Part shown: positions 22,355-34,400 of the stretch, piece by piece | How positions within the stretch are numbered: position 1 is the first letter of the stretch | Layout: every line of letters begins with the position of its first letter | DNA from: Neckera pumila | Lineage: Eukaryota > Streptophyta > Bryopsida > Hypnales > Neckeraceae | Direction of reading: 5' to 3' | NCBI GenBank assembly: GCA_963969595.1 | Contig: OZ018408.1 | Span: 17,667,823-17,731,822 of the forward strand | DNA length: 64,000 bases | Translations under genes and position numbers: made by a program | The notes under the pieces: generated by a model | What the model saw: only the letters and a program-made list of their open reading frames with translations | What the model was told of the DNA's origin: nothing | Database searches by the model: none

Positions 22355-23276
22355 CCCCTAAATGACCATTGTCCGTTTGGGGGACAAATGCGTTTTTGGC
22401 CAAGTACCTACGGGCTGAAATTTTGTCATGATTTTTTGAAACTTTTTTTGAAGATAGAAAAACTGATAAGCTTTGTGGGAATATAATTTTTTTCACAATC
22501 GGTGCCCGGGAAAAAAAGTTATGACCAAGTAAGCTCAAAACTGTGGTTGGCGGGCAGCAAAAAAAAATGGACAAAAATTTTAATTCTTTTTTTTTATAAT
22601 TTTTTCCTCATAGATTATATTTTTGCCTATTTGGAAAACTTTGATTCATTTCATTTGGATTTGTTATGAAGAAGTTACGGACATTCTTGATTTTCGGGCA
22701 CTTAGAGCATCTTCTTGAAAAAAATAACTTCTAGGATGCATTTCTAAATGCAAATTTTCTAATTTTTTATTTTTATTTTTTTATCATGGTTTATATTACT
22801 TGCTAGAACAATCTCACCATTGGATTAGTGCATTTCAATTCCATCTAAAATATATGAATATTTTAGATTTTCCTACTATCTTATAACTACTTCTACTTAA
22901 CAATTTTTTGAAGAATGATAATTAAGTTTTTTTGAATTTTTTTTTTTCCTAGGTTCTCAACTCAATTATCCACTACAAAGAGTTAAAGCTCAAAACTCTG
23001 TAGTGCAAAAGTTTTAAGTTAAAAATGTTCAAAGTCAAAAAGTCTAGTCCTGCAATGTGCTGAAATTTTTGTTTTTTTCACTTTAAACACAGATATCTTG
23101 CAATCTGTGCGGTCAAAAATTCTGAGATTTTTTTCACACACTCTCATACTAGTTAGGTGTAAGACCTTGCGGTTAGATGTGAAAAAAAAACATTTTTCAA
23201 ATTTTTTTACTTTTTGCTATAGAAATGGCAATTTTGAGTGTTTTTTGGCAGAAAAAGGGCCTTGGTCCTTTAGGGA
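22355..23276 (+). mobile_element. complete 922 bp TTAA-family element, nested in copia
   Basis: TTAA at 22351-22354 precedes CCCCTAAATGACC. The right end reads GGTCCTTTAGGGA with a decayed GTAA behind it. The interior is collinear with 50331-51253 (same strand) and 31001-31922 (opposite strand). Landmarks are GGTACCTACGGGCTGAAATTTT, GCGGGCAGCAAAA, AATCTCACCATTGGA, ATCTTGCAATCTGTGCGGTCAAA and ACTAGTTAGGTGTAAGA (each given to 20 bases or fewer of identity). No transposase ORF was found. Confidence 0.85.
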
Positions 23277-23714
23277 GTAAATAGTAAAAATTGTAATATC
23301 TGAGGCAATAATGTCATTATAGGGTCTCAATATTTATTTCAGATCTTGTTGTTGCTATAAAATTGGAACTAGTGGATTCAACTCCAACTCCTAAAGGACA
23401 CAAGTTATCTTCCTTGTTGATAAAATGTTTGTAGAAAGTTAAAGAATATAATAATGGAGTTTTGATAATAGCTTGATTATTTAAAAAATAATAACAATGT
23501 TGTCAGTAGTGATCTAGAAAATTGAAGTAAGATTCCTAGTCAACTAGGAACATAAATAATATCTTGAACTAATAATGTGGGTCCGGTTTTGGGTTGAATG
23601 AAGACAATACCACATTTTATAGCTTTATAAGAGTTATTACCACAAAGAATTATGGTGCAAGGATTTTTGAAAACTGTAACAATTATGTAAGAATATGGAT
23701 GGAGTTATATTTTG

Positions 23715-23892
23715 ACTAGCGCTAGAGTCTAAGAACCATAGAAGTGAAGTAGTAGAATTTGAGCATATAGCACTAAAAAAATGAAGAGGCTCATTTTACT
23801 AAAATTGTTGGAATGTAGCCTGGAATTTTCTTGATTGCATTTTTTTAATGACAATCAGCGGCCTTATGGTTTGGTATGTTACAATAATGGCA
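23715..23892 (-). pseudogene. copia gag zinc knuckle and protease active site
   Basis: At 23892-23851 the minus strand encodes CHYCNIPNHKAADC, a perfect CX2CX4HX4C zinc knuckle that binds the retroelement RNA. At 23738-23715 it encodes WFLDSSAS, where copia proteases have W-LDSGAS, so the Gly of the DSG triad has become Ser. The distance and order fit copia gag-pol. Confidence 0.85.
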
Positions 23893-24955
23893 AATAATAG
23901 GGGCTTGAGATATATTGAAACAATCAATTGGTTTTTGAAATCTGCTTGGCTTTTACAATTTGCTACATTTTTCATATGATAGTTTCATAAACTTGATTTT
24001 TAACATAAAATGCATGATTAGAGGAAGAGTAAGATTTTGATACTAGAGAATTATTGATGTCATTGTGCTGTAAAATAATAGATAGCAAATTTGTGAATGT
24101 TAAATCTGGAAGTCTATTTTGAATTGTAATGAAAATGCTCCAAGTATCCAAGGATTAGATTAACTAATTGTGGTTCACTAAAGGTACATCCAGAGATGGC
24201 ACCAATAGAGTGGACTGCCATGATTCCAAAAACTGAGGGACGTCACTGGATGGTGACATTGTCATGTGGCATATCTTCTTGATGAATATGTACCTGACTA
24301 GCTTTATTTAATTTCTTGTAAAGTTGTTTTAAGTCTATCCCAAATTCCTTTTGAAGTTTTAATCGGTTGAAGGAAGAGAAGTTGCCCTATCTTCTACAAT
24401 GGAGAAGTATATTGGAGTGTATCTTGTAATCTTTCAATTTTCAAGTGGCTAAGCCAGCAATGTGTCATACTGCCATCAACCACATTCTAGATTTTGTTTT
24501 ATATAAGAATCATTTCAAATTAATTTGCCATGTAGTATAACTAGAAATAGTAAGTAACAGAAAAAAGTATGCTAAAGTAGCAGAATTGCTAATCAAAGAG
24601 GCAATGCTATTATATTACAAGTCAAAGTTCTTGATGAATAAAGGAAGGCATGGTAGAAGATTCTTCTTCATGAAAATATTGAGGGTTGATCTCATTGTAG
24701 TTACCACTGTACTAATGCATTAACATAACTTGTAGGAGCATTGGAGATTTGGAGATGCTATATGTAATGTTTACAATTTTTGATTGCTGCTTGTTTTGCT
24801 CTTCCTCTTCTATAAGTTTTTTTGAAAGTGCTAGTTCAATTGGATCAAGAAGAAGCTAGAGAAATCTGTTAATAATGCATATGTGATTTTCCAACTTTAG
24901 ATTTTTTTTTCTATGATAAATAAATTAAAAACAAATTATTCTTAATCAATTTATG

Positions 24956-24969
24956 TGGCTCTACTACTA
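24956..24969 (-). other. primer binding site of the copia element
   Basis: Directly inside the 5' LTR the minus strand reads TAGTAGTAGAGCCA. The usual copia site, complementary to initiator Met-tRNA, is TGGTATCAGAGCCA. The shared GAGCCA core and the position support the call. Several bases have drifted. Confidence 0.7.
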
Positions 24970-25148
24970 TGTGATATATTGAATACGATGTAAACAGAAA
25001 GACAAGATATAAATTATATTACTAATGATATAAGTACAAGATGAACAATCTTCTTATAGAAGGAGATGACACCTCTTGATTTAAAGGAACAGTTTGTGAT
25101 TCTACAACTAATATGCAGACATAACTATTGAGTCTGATTATACAAACA
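24970..25148 (-). repeat. 5' LTR of the copia element
   Basis: It starts TGTGATATATTG and ends ATACAAACA, the expected TG...CA. It is collinear with 16810-16987 at roughly four bases in five. That divergence implies an old insertion. Confidence 0.9.
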
Positions 25149-25153
25149 ACTAG

Positions 25154-28100
25154 TAGACAACAACTATCATGCATTCTACTATTCATATAAATCACATAAA
25201 TCAAGACAAGAAGTCATTTGCAATTAACATTGCAATTTATGATCATGAGTAATCCAAACCCCTCAAATTTACCTTAATGCAGACTTGCAAAAAGACTATA
25301 AGGCCAAGGAGGAAGAATCGAGTCAAGAGAATCAGGAAGTACTCAAAGAATTGAGGAATGACCATCCTTCTTTGTTTTTCCTGCCTAGACAATTGTGTTT
25401 TGGGCAGCATGATTGCAAAAGGTGGACAAGTAGAAAATTCATGAAGTTGTAGGTCACCCTCACGGTTTGATAAAGGTGTTTGAGAGAGGAACATTGCTAT
25501 GAGATTTGAAGCGATTGTGGACCCTTTGAGTCCTCTATGAAGATGTTTGATAATGAATTATATTTGCGGGTATGCTAGAAGATGGCAAGTTTGCAATTTT
25601 AATGGACAAATGTTGGTTATGTTGAAGTACCTTACAAAAATTGATTAACCAAGTGATGCATGAGAATAATGTGAATGGTATCCAAGATCTGCCAGTTGCC
25701 TATAATGGGCTGAAAGAGGCCAATGGATGGAATTTGCAACCTATAGACATCATGTGGGGGATTGTACCATTTGTATGATACATGGTGGTTTTACGTGAAA
25801 AAAGCATTTCCCATAAGGGTCTAAAATCTTCTAAAATTCTTCTTTAATCCAATTTTTTTATACTTTGATTAGTCTCATGACTATTATAGCCAATTTCGAA
25901 TGTACAATTTGAGTTTTGGAAACTAGATTTTGGAGGGCACCGGAGATATTGTCTATACTAGGACATCCAAAGACTATTACAAATGAGTAATGGAAGAAAG
26001 TTAAGCCATCATGTCTAATTGTGGATTTGTGATATGACATGCTTTAAGATCGTGATAGGGTGAATTCTATTTGTAGGTGAGCTTAGAAATACCAAAGCTG
26101 ATCATCAACTTGTAAATGAGGATAAAAGACCACAATTGCTAAATCCTTGTATGATGCAGTGAGGGACTTAATCACTAAATATTGGGTGCCAATTTAGATA
26201 CCAACTATTTTTTTTTATATGCCAACTTATACTGATTTTTTTGAGATATTCATCTTTTCATTCTTTTGGATTTATAGATTATTTAATTACTTGTGTTTTA
26301 GTATAATCATAGAGATTTTGTTGAATTGTAAAATATTTGATTTGATCTTTTTTAAATCACTGTTAAGTAATGACCTTGTTTATTTTACTTAGTTTTTTGA
26401 TAAATTCTACAAGATTGCTTTTCAAATTAGTCGTAATATCTCCAATCTAATTGCTGTTGTATACTAGGTTTTCTTGATGATCTAGATATAAAGCAAATTG
26501 TCTGAGTGCCTCTTTCTTCATAAGTGTTTTATACTTTAAGTATAAATGTGATTGATTTTTCTAAATGGAGCTTGCAGAAGGCAGTGATTCCCTCCTTAAT
26601 TGACTGTTGCATTGATACTTGTATTGTAGATTGTTTGGCATTGGTGATGAGTTGCCTCCACAATACTGTTTAGCAACAGTTCAAGAGGTTAGCGACTACC
26701 CAATAGTATTAGTCAAAGCAATGCATGGATGGGAGATTGCCAACTTGGCAAACGGCTTTGTTGAAGGAGGTTTAAGTATGAAGAACACAAGGTCATTTGC
26801 TAAATCATGCATTTAATGGAATATTGTTATCAATTTTGAAGTGATTGCCATATTGTATTTTGTTATTGATGTTTTCCTTCAATATAATTAGAAATGTGTA
26901 TCTTTATATCCCTTTAGTGACCGTGGTTGATTTGAGGGGCAAGCACAATTTTTGAATACAAATTTGGAAAAGGGAAATTTCATCACTAAACCAAGGAAGC
27001 AATCCCCGGTCAGACTGTAGGAATTGATGTTGTAGGCTTTATCCGTGAAAAAACAAAAAATGAACATGATCTGACAATGCAATTTGTTGTAAATGATCTT
27101 CAAAGTGTGAAGCATTGAAGTAGCCTTTAGCTAAAGCAGAATAATACATTATTGCCCATAACTTTCGAAACATGTCTCCACAATTTATGGGATTGCTAGG
27201 CAATGTTTTTATCGCTTTTGGGCGTCAATTTCAAATAAATCACATGAGTTGCTGAATGTATATGCAACTTAGAAGGTATGACTCAGGTTGGCCTTCTTGT
27301 TTTTGGACAAGCACGGCTACCTTGTTATTGCACTGAACTATTTGAAACTAAATTTGTTTGGAGTGCATACTGAAGCTCTATTTGCGTTACTCTTTGAGTT
27401 TTTTCAAATACCCTGTATTAAGGGCAGTAAAAGACAAAGAATCCACAATTCAACCAAAAAGTGGTCAACCGGTCACTAAAGGAATATTCTAGCTCATATA
27501 TTTGTTTGACTATTAACAAAATTATTGTGGTTTTGAGTGCTTGCAAGAAACACTTGTCCTCTTTTTTGTCCCCTTGGCCTTAGATAGGTGGCTATTTGCT
27601 TGTCATAACATTGAAGAGCCTTTAGAGAGGCTACCTTTCCTTCTCTGGAGCCCTCATCAACGGAATTCATCTTTGAAATCAATTTTGAAATACCATTCAT
27701 GCCCTTCATTTCTATTTGACAGGTTTGGCAAGACCTAGGAATGCAGTCACTTCTTTTGGGGGGACTCAAAAATTTCATTGATGTCTACTAGTCATTGGCC
27801 ACACACATCCAAGAATTAAGGTAAGCATTTAAAATCCCATATAATTTCACTTAATTCAAGGTGTGAGATCACACTACATCAAGTTTTCAATAGTAATTTC
27901 CTACCCACTAACTCTCTCCCTTGCAGAGTGACATATGAGAACACGTGTCCCATTAGCTAATGTGTGGGTGTGGAATATTCAACATCATTCCATCATAAGG
28001 AAGGCAGCTGAGCTCATTGCTCTGGAATGTTATAGTTACATTTGCGCCGTATGTCAATTTTACATAAAATTTGAAAATAAAGTATATGTAGTAGTTTCAA

Positions 28101-29395
28101 ATATTGAATAATTTTTTTGCATTTTTCAAAAATTATTGTAATATTTTAAAAGAACCCCCTATTGGATTTGGCCATTTAGGGGGGAGGGTAGTACTTTTTT
28201 GATCCAAAAATCCAAATTTGAAGCTCAAAATTGTAATACAAAGACTTCTATTAGTATTACACAAGACCACAATGAAATTTTCTAAAAATACTAAAATTTC
28301 TGCCTTCCATATGTGTTCAAAGTGCACTACCTTATTTGTGCAAGTGCAAAGAACACAATTATTTTTCCAATTATTTTCACAATTATTTAAAGATGAAAAT
28401 GGTTGAGAAGAAGCGCCTTCAAGTTTAAAAACTAAGCTATTTTATTTTGTTTTTTTGAATGTTTTATTATTTTCTAAAAGTCAAATATCAAAGTGTCTAT
28501 TTTTTTGGCATTTTCCATCATCTTTTTTTGTGCATAACTGTTAGAGATGAATTTTTCTTACGTGTGAAATTTTAGAGACATACTATTTTCAAATTTCAAT
28601 GATTTACAAATTATTTATATTTTATTTTATTTAAAAAAAATTATTCCAAAAGTCACAATACTCACAGCACTAGTTTGTTTTGAGACAAAAATAGCAAGTG
28701 CTTTCCTCCATACATTTCCATATTGATTATCAATGCATAAATCTTATATTTAATGGAATTTTATCATCAAAATTTAAGAACTTCATTGCATTTGTTGTTG
28801 AATTATTAGCACAAGATTCTAATTTGCAACATTGTTATTTTGGAATTTATAGCCTTGTTATAAGTTTTGGATTACGCTTACATGATCATCTTCTTTGTTA
28901 GTTGAGAAAAACTCTCAAGCAACCTTTGAGCAATGTAAAATTATCATCATGTTCTAAAAATGTGAATAATCAACAAAATTTGAAATCAATAAACTTTTTC
29001 AAACAATGATGCTAGTCTCTAAGTCTAAAAATGCAAGCTTAAGAATTGTAAGCATATGCTTTGTGAGTCCAAAATGTCAATCAAAAACATTAGAAATCTT
29101 AGAGGCCAATACAGAGAAAAGTGGAGACATTTCAAAAAAATTTATTATGAACAATAAAACCTCAACCCTATTACCGTGGACCTATGATTGTGAGAGCATG
29201 CCAATACACACGTTGTGCTTGGCTCAGTGCGCTGGTGGTCAACAATATAAGCCCACCTTGAGCCCTATTTTTTTCTTCTTGTGAAAATATTAGTTTATGA
29301 TTAAGCTTTTGAAAAGATTCCAAAGAAAAACAAAAATTTTGGACAATTGATAGACGGCTCATCTGATAGGCACCATCTTGCAGCACGGGCAAATT
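25154..29395. other. gene-poor AT-rich stretch
   Basis: No transposon ends could be paired. Apart from the exon-like stretch at 26630-26816, a short open run near 27277-27360 (residues GMTQVGLLVFGQARLPCY) looks faintly exon-like. The ORFs at 27494-27778 (minus) and 29006-29284 (plus) have no recognisable features. Confidence 0.4.
26630..26816 (+). other. exon-like open stretch, unidentified
   Basis: It follows an acceptor-like TTGTATTGTAG and reads LFGIGDELPPQYCLATVQEV, then YPIVLVKAMHGWEIANLANG, to a TAA. The amino-acid mix is protein-like, unlike the surrounding AT-rich shadows. I do not recognise the family. No neighbouring exon was found, so it may be another stranded exon. Confidence 0.3.
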
Positions 29396-30510
29396 TTTAG
29401 AGTGCCATAATTCCAAACCCCTTGAAAGGCTTCATGAAGCCCAAAGGTTTTCTGGAGGTGATGGAGTCACATTACATGATTACATATTCAAGCACCAAAT
29501 TTTTTTGAAAAAAAAGTGTTTTCAGAATCTTAAATCCCAAATCCATTAGGGATTTTCTCGGTACTGAGGGGGATTTTTTAACATAGTAAAGTTGCGGGAA
29601 AAAAAAACTCTTTACCTTTTGAGAGTCCTAAATTCCAAAATCCACAAAAGGGACTCTTGGTACTAAGAAGGATTTCTAAGGTGAAGAAGTCACTAGAAAA
29701 AAAAATCTTTTTTTTCTTGTAAAGTTTTTGAGAACTCCAAATCCCAAAATCTATAAGGGGCCTCTTGGTATCAAGAGGGTTTTGGGTGGGTGGGGGTGGA
29801 AGGACAAAGTTGCGGGAAAAAAAAATCCTTTATAAGAATTGTTTTGAGAGTTCCAAACTCCAAAACCCACAAGGGGTTCTCAATACTAAGAGGGATTTGG
29901 AGTGATGAAGAAGTTGCAATTTTTTTAATTAATTAATTAAATCAATAATTTTTAAATTTAAAAAGATTGAGATTCCCAAAATCTAGCACCCAAAAGGATT
30001 CTTTCTACACCAAAAAGAAGTGACGAAGATGGAAACAAAAAAGTTGAAATTAAAAAACTATTATTTTTTCCTTTTTTAGAGTCCCAAACCTTGGACCTCT
30101 CGGTACCAAGAAGATTTTTTGAAGTGACAAAATTTAAGGAAAAAAAAAGTGAAAAAAAAAATTGAGCTTTTTGAGAGTTTCAAACCCACATCCCCTAAAG
30201 GGACCTCTAGGTATCAAAGGGGGATTCTAGGTGTGATGGAATTGTGAAAATAATAATAATAAAAATAATAGAAAAGCTTGAAAAATTTTGAATTTTTTTT
30301 TTTGAGAATCCCAAACTCTAGACCCCTTCAAGCAGCTTCTCGGGGGTGACAAATCGTGACAAAAAGAAAAAAAATTGAATAAAGAAATTGAATTTTTTTA
30401 TTAGTCCCAACCCCTAGACCTACCAAGTCCCAAGGATCTTCTAAGAGCCAAGAGGATGGTTCTCTAGAGATGATGGAATCGCAACTGAGAAGAAAAATAA
30501 ATAAATATAA
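29396..30510. repeat. degenerate satellite, about 10 units of 95-125 bp
   Basis: Each unit has the order GAGAGT/CCCAAA, then a block like AAAATCCACAAGGGGACTCTTGG, TACTAAGAGGGATTT, GTGATGAAGAAGTTGC and a long A-run. Units begin near 29400, 29518, 29617, 29720, 29836, 29960, 30076, 30170, 30300 and 30400. Divergence between units is high. No coding potential was seen. Confidence 0.8.
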
Positions 30511-30996
30511 ATAGATAAGATGTGTGGACAAGGTGTTTGGAGAACATTTGGAGTGTTCCAACCCTATTTCAAGCCAATTTACATATTTTCATAAATTCAC
30601 CAATTTTAATGATCCTCAAATCCTAAACCACGGTCATTGGTCCAAAGTCCAAAACAATATACTAAATACTTCATAAATTTGAGGCTTACAAGCTTTCAAG
30701 CTCCCGTGCTCATGCTTCAAAAGTCACAAAATAGCATTCCCACATTTTCAAACACTTGTTCAATTCAAGGTCATATGTGTTTGAATATTTGAAGATAGAT
30801 TGTGTAGATCAAAGAAAAATATATACTCCGTATTGACCAAAATAGTCATTTTAAGAAAGAAGTCTCTGTCACTTAGAGACAAGAAATGCCAAGTAAGTCA
30901 CCACAAAAGTGGACAATTCATCATCAAAAAATCATTTATGATCAAATTCCAAATTTGATCAAACCTGTAACCAATAATGTGTGGCTTCAAGAAATA
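30511..30996. other. non-coding spacer
   Basis: Nothing recognisable was seen between the satellite and the TTAA element. Confidence 0.4.
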
Positions 30997-31000
30997 TTAA

Positions 31001-31922
31001 CCCCTAAAGGACCGAGGCCCTTTTTTTGCCAAAAAAACACTCAAAATTGCCATTTCTATAGCAAAAGTAAAAAAAATTGAAAAATGTTTTTTTTCATATT
31101 TAACCATAGGATCTTACACCTAACTAGTATGAGAGTGTGTGGAAAATATTTCAGAATTTTTGATCGCACAAATTGCAAGATATCTGCATTTAAAGTTAAA
31201 AAAAATAAAAATTTCATCACGTTGCGGGACTAGACTTTTTGGCTTTGAACATTTTTAACTTAAAATTTTTGCACTACGGAGTTTTGAGCTTTAAATCTTT
31301 GTAGTGGAGAATTGTGTTGAGAGTCTAGGAAAAAAAATTCAAAAAAACTTAATTATCATTCTTTAAAAAATCGTTAAGTAGAAGTAAATACAAGATAGAA
31401 GGAAAGTCTAAAATATTCATGTATTTTAGATGGAATTAAAATGCACTAATTCCAATGGTGAGATTTTTCTAGCAAGTAATATAAACCATGCAAAAAAAAC
31501 CTGAAAAATTTGAAAAATTGCATTCAGAAATGCATCCTAGAGGTTATTTTTTTTCAAGAAGATGCTCTAATTGCCCAAAAATCAAGAACGTCCATAACTT
31601 TCTCATAACAAATCCAAATGAAATGAATAAAAGCTTTTCAAGTAGACAAAATATAATCTATGAGAAAATAAATTATAAAAAAAAAAATTAAAATTTTTGT
31701 CCATTTTTTTCTGCTGCTCGGGCTGCCAGCCGTCCTCTATTTTGAGCTTATTTGGTCAGAATTTTTTTCCCGAGCACCAATTGTGAAAAAATTATATTCC
31801 CACAAAGCTTATCAGTCTTTCTATCTTCCAAAAAGTTTCAAAAAATCATGACAAAATTTCAGCCCAAAGGTACTTGTCCAAAAAAGCATTTGTCTCTTGA
31901 ATGGACAACGGTCCTTTAGGGG
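31001..31922 (-). mobile_element. complete 922 bp TTAA-family element
   Basis: Perfect TTAA lies at 30997-31000 and 31923-31926. The ends are CCCCTAAAGGACC and GGTCCTTTAGGGG. The interior is the reverse complement of the copies at 22355 and 50331. The longest ORF, 67 codons at 31488-31691, has no domain, so the element depends on a transposase supplied elsewhere. Confidence 0.9.
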
Positions 31923-32137
31923 TTAAGAAGTCTTGGTAAACAATATAATTTGGAGATTGTCAAGGAATCAATTCAATTTTCAATGTATGGTAGTAGGTTT
32001 GATGAATGGTTCTAAAGTGATTAGATTTTGTGGCATGAAATGGAAGATTTAGATTAAAAATCACCATGATTGATCAATACATACCTTGTAATAATTGACT
32101 CAGTATTTTTATCCTATTTCAATTCCAGTAAATTTAA

Positions 32138-32859
32138 CCCCTAAAGTCCCATTGTCCCCTTGAGGGACAAATTGGGATTTGAGCAAGTTCATGTAGCCTT
32201 AATTTTTTATGAAACTTTTTGAAACTTTCTCATAGGATAGAAAAACTGATTAGCTATGTGCAAATATAATTTTTATTTCAATTGGTGACTGGGAGCACAA
32301 GTTATACAAAAAAAAAGCCTAGAACTGAACTCGGCGGGCAGCACACAAAAAAATGCAAAAAATCAAAATAAATTTTTAAGTTTTTTTCCTAAAATATTAT
32401 ATTATAGTCTACATGTGAAGCTTTGGTTCATTTTCTGAAAAAGTTATGGACAATCTGGTTTTTGGAGGCAATTAGAGCATATTTTTGGAAAAATAACTTG
32501 TAGGATTCATTTTTGAATGCAATTTTTACAGTTTTTTCAAAAAAAATTGTTTTACAAGGTTACATTTTATTTACTAAAACAATCCCGCCACTGGGATTGT
32601 TGTATTTAAATCTCATCTTAGAGCTGTTAACAATGTAGGTTTTTTTCCAATCTTGAACCTACTTCTGCTTAATAATTTTTTAAAGAATGAAAATCAAGTG
32701 TGTTTTTTTTAATTTTTTTCTAGACTTTCTGCTCAATTCTTTAATATAAAAAAAAAATTTAATTCAAAGTTTGTAGTACAAAATGTTTCCACAAATGGGG
32801 ATCAAAGTCATCTAAAATTGCAGGCTAATGTTTAAAAAAACTTTCTTTTTCAAATTTGA
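32138..32859 (+). mobile_element. TTAA-family element, 3' part lost
   Basis: TTAA at 32134-32137 is followed by CCCCTAAAGTCCCATTGTCC, GGGACAAATTGGG, a GAAACTTTTTGAAACTTTC stretch, GGCGGGCAGCA and AATCCCGCCACTGGGATT. These are in the order of the complete forward copies but more diverged. The normal right end is replaced by the palindrome at 32860-32933. Confidence 0.7.
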
Positions 32860-32933
32860 ATGCTAAATATCTTCCAATCTATACGGTCAAACTTCATGAA
32901 GTTTGACCATATAGATTGGAAGATATTTAGCAT
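32860..32933. repeat. near-perfect 36 bp palindrome
   Basis: Arms 32860-32895 and 32898-32933 are inverted copies with a single mismatch, with only AT between them. The arm contains ATCTTCCAATCTATACGGTC, the family's ATCTTGCAATCTGTGCGGTC block. The palindrome therefore arose by inverted duplication inside the TTAA element. Confidence 0.92.
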
Positions 32934-32935
32934 TT

Positions 32936-33688
32936 GATCTTGTACTTCATGTAAATATACTATTATCACTCCAAGATTCTAAGATTTCAAGGTGCAAGAT
33001 GAATCCTATTAGTGAGTGTGACACTAATATCAAAGTTGCATTATCATTAAAATTAGTGCAAACAAAATTATCTGAATTATACTAATTTTCACAAACAAGT
33101 TCATTTGATGACAATTTTTCTTTACTATTACTAAAATAAAATATTTGCATTAATACTCTCTTAAATACACCAAGGCTCACAAGACAAGTAATGAAGAAGT
33201 TACAAACCCATTCATCAATTCATTATCACCAATAAGAACCTAATGTTCCACAAGTAGTGCGAGGTTCAAAACTATTTAATCTTCGCATGTAATAAATCTT
33301 GGACCCAACAATTATTGCTAGGATTATTCTTGTGTCTAAATATAAGCATTTGTTAACACCAGATTACCAACAACACTATTTATTGCAAGCAAGTCCATGC
33401 CAAGTTGCCAATTTTAAAATAGACCAAGGTGGTAATGAACATTAGATACCAAGTACACAATAAACCTTAAATATAACAGTGTTCACTGGTAAACTTCGCT
33501 TTCTTTAACTTGAAGAAGACCATAGCATATAGGAAGGAACATTTTGAGGCCTATACTAGGAATAATCATGAGTAGCCTATACTACAAATAATTCCATACC
33601 AATAGAATTAGGTAATGAACAAATTGCATTTTATCAATAATATATTAGGAAGTCAAACACTAGTTAGCATTAAAAGAAATCTGAACAA
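32936..33688. other. non-coding spacer
   Basis: AT-rich. No gene or transposon end was recognised. Confidence 0.4.
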
Positions 33689-33926
33689 GGCTGCGAGACT
33701 TTTCATTTTGGCACCCGCGGTGCAAATATAGAAAAATGTATTTCTTTTTTATCTAATGTTTTTCAAAAAAATAATAAAAAGCTTTAGTCAATTTGATGTG
33801 GCGCTGATGTGGCTCTGATGTGGCTCTAGTAGTGCCACGTCAGATTCCAATAAGAAAAGTTAAAAAAAAAATTCTTTTTCATCATTTTTTCCATAATTGC
33901 ATTGCTGCCATCTAACAGTCGCAGCC
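33689..33926. mobile_element. possible small MITE
   Basis: GGCTGCGAGACT on the left and, inverted, GGCTGCGACTGT on the right bound 238 bp that contain GATGTGGCTCTGATGTGGCTC and a GC-richer start. The inverted ends are short and no target duplication is clear. Confidence 0.35.
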
Positions 33927-34400
33927 TCTTTAAGGCCTGAAATTTCTTGTAATGCAGTCAAGTAGTTGTATATTGTACAAAGTGACAACCACAATTGCCC
34001 AACTCTACAATTAAGAATGTGCAAACATGAATGTTGTCAACTTTACAGCTTGGGTAATGCTTTACAAGACATCAACACCTTCACAATATTCAAAACACCT
34101 TTATTGTCTATAGTTACAAACACCCAAATTGACTTACTAAATTTTAAGCTTAGCACAACTTATTTGAGCTCTTGGAATTGCATCTACAATGTAGAGCCCA
34201 CTTGTATAGCCCCTTATTTTACAATCGATCGCATCATTACAATGCATTACTTTCAGTTGTAAGTAATGCATATTAAAGATGCGACAAATTGAATGTAAAG
34301 AAATGCATTGTAATGATGTGCTGAATTGAATATTAGTAATGTGCGAACCCTTGAAACAATGATAACCACATGATAACTATTGACAAACCACAGGTTCTAA
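33927..34400. other. spacer with a weak inverted repeat
   Basis: GCATCATTACAATGCATT near 34229 is inverted as AATGCATTGTAATGATG near 34303. A second short inverted pair (ATGCATTACTT / AAGTAATGCAT) lies between them. No gene was seen. Confidence 0.45.

Larger units (their letters stand above)
16810..25148 (-). mobile_element. Ty1/copia LTR retrotransposon, dead, with three nested insertions
   Basis: The two LTRs (16810-16987 and 24970-25148) are about 178 bp. The direct repeat ACTAG at 16805-16809 and 25149-25153 is the 5 bp target duplication. On the minus strand the order is LTR, PBS, gag zinc knuckle, protease, integrase, reverse transcriptase, RNase H, LTR, which is the copia order. Removing the inserts at 18192-20380, 21547-21830 and 22355-23276 leaves about 4.9 kb, the usual copia size. 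All domains carry stops or frameshifts, so the element is old and cannot move on its own. Confidence 0.93.

Noticed and set aside
25858..26040. 60-codon minus-strand ORF right of the copia element as a second retroelement
   Set aside because: No gag, pol or LTR signature could be found in the flanks.
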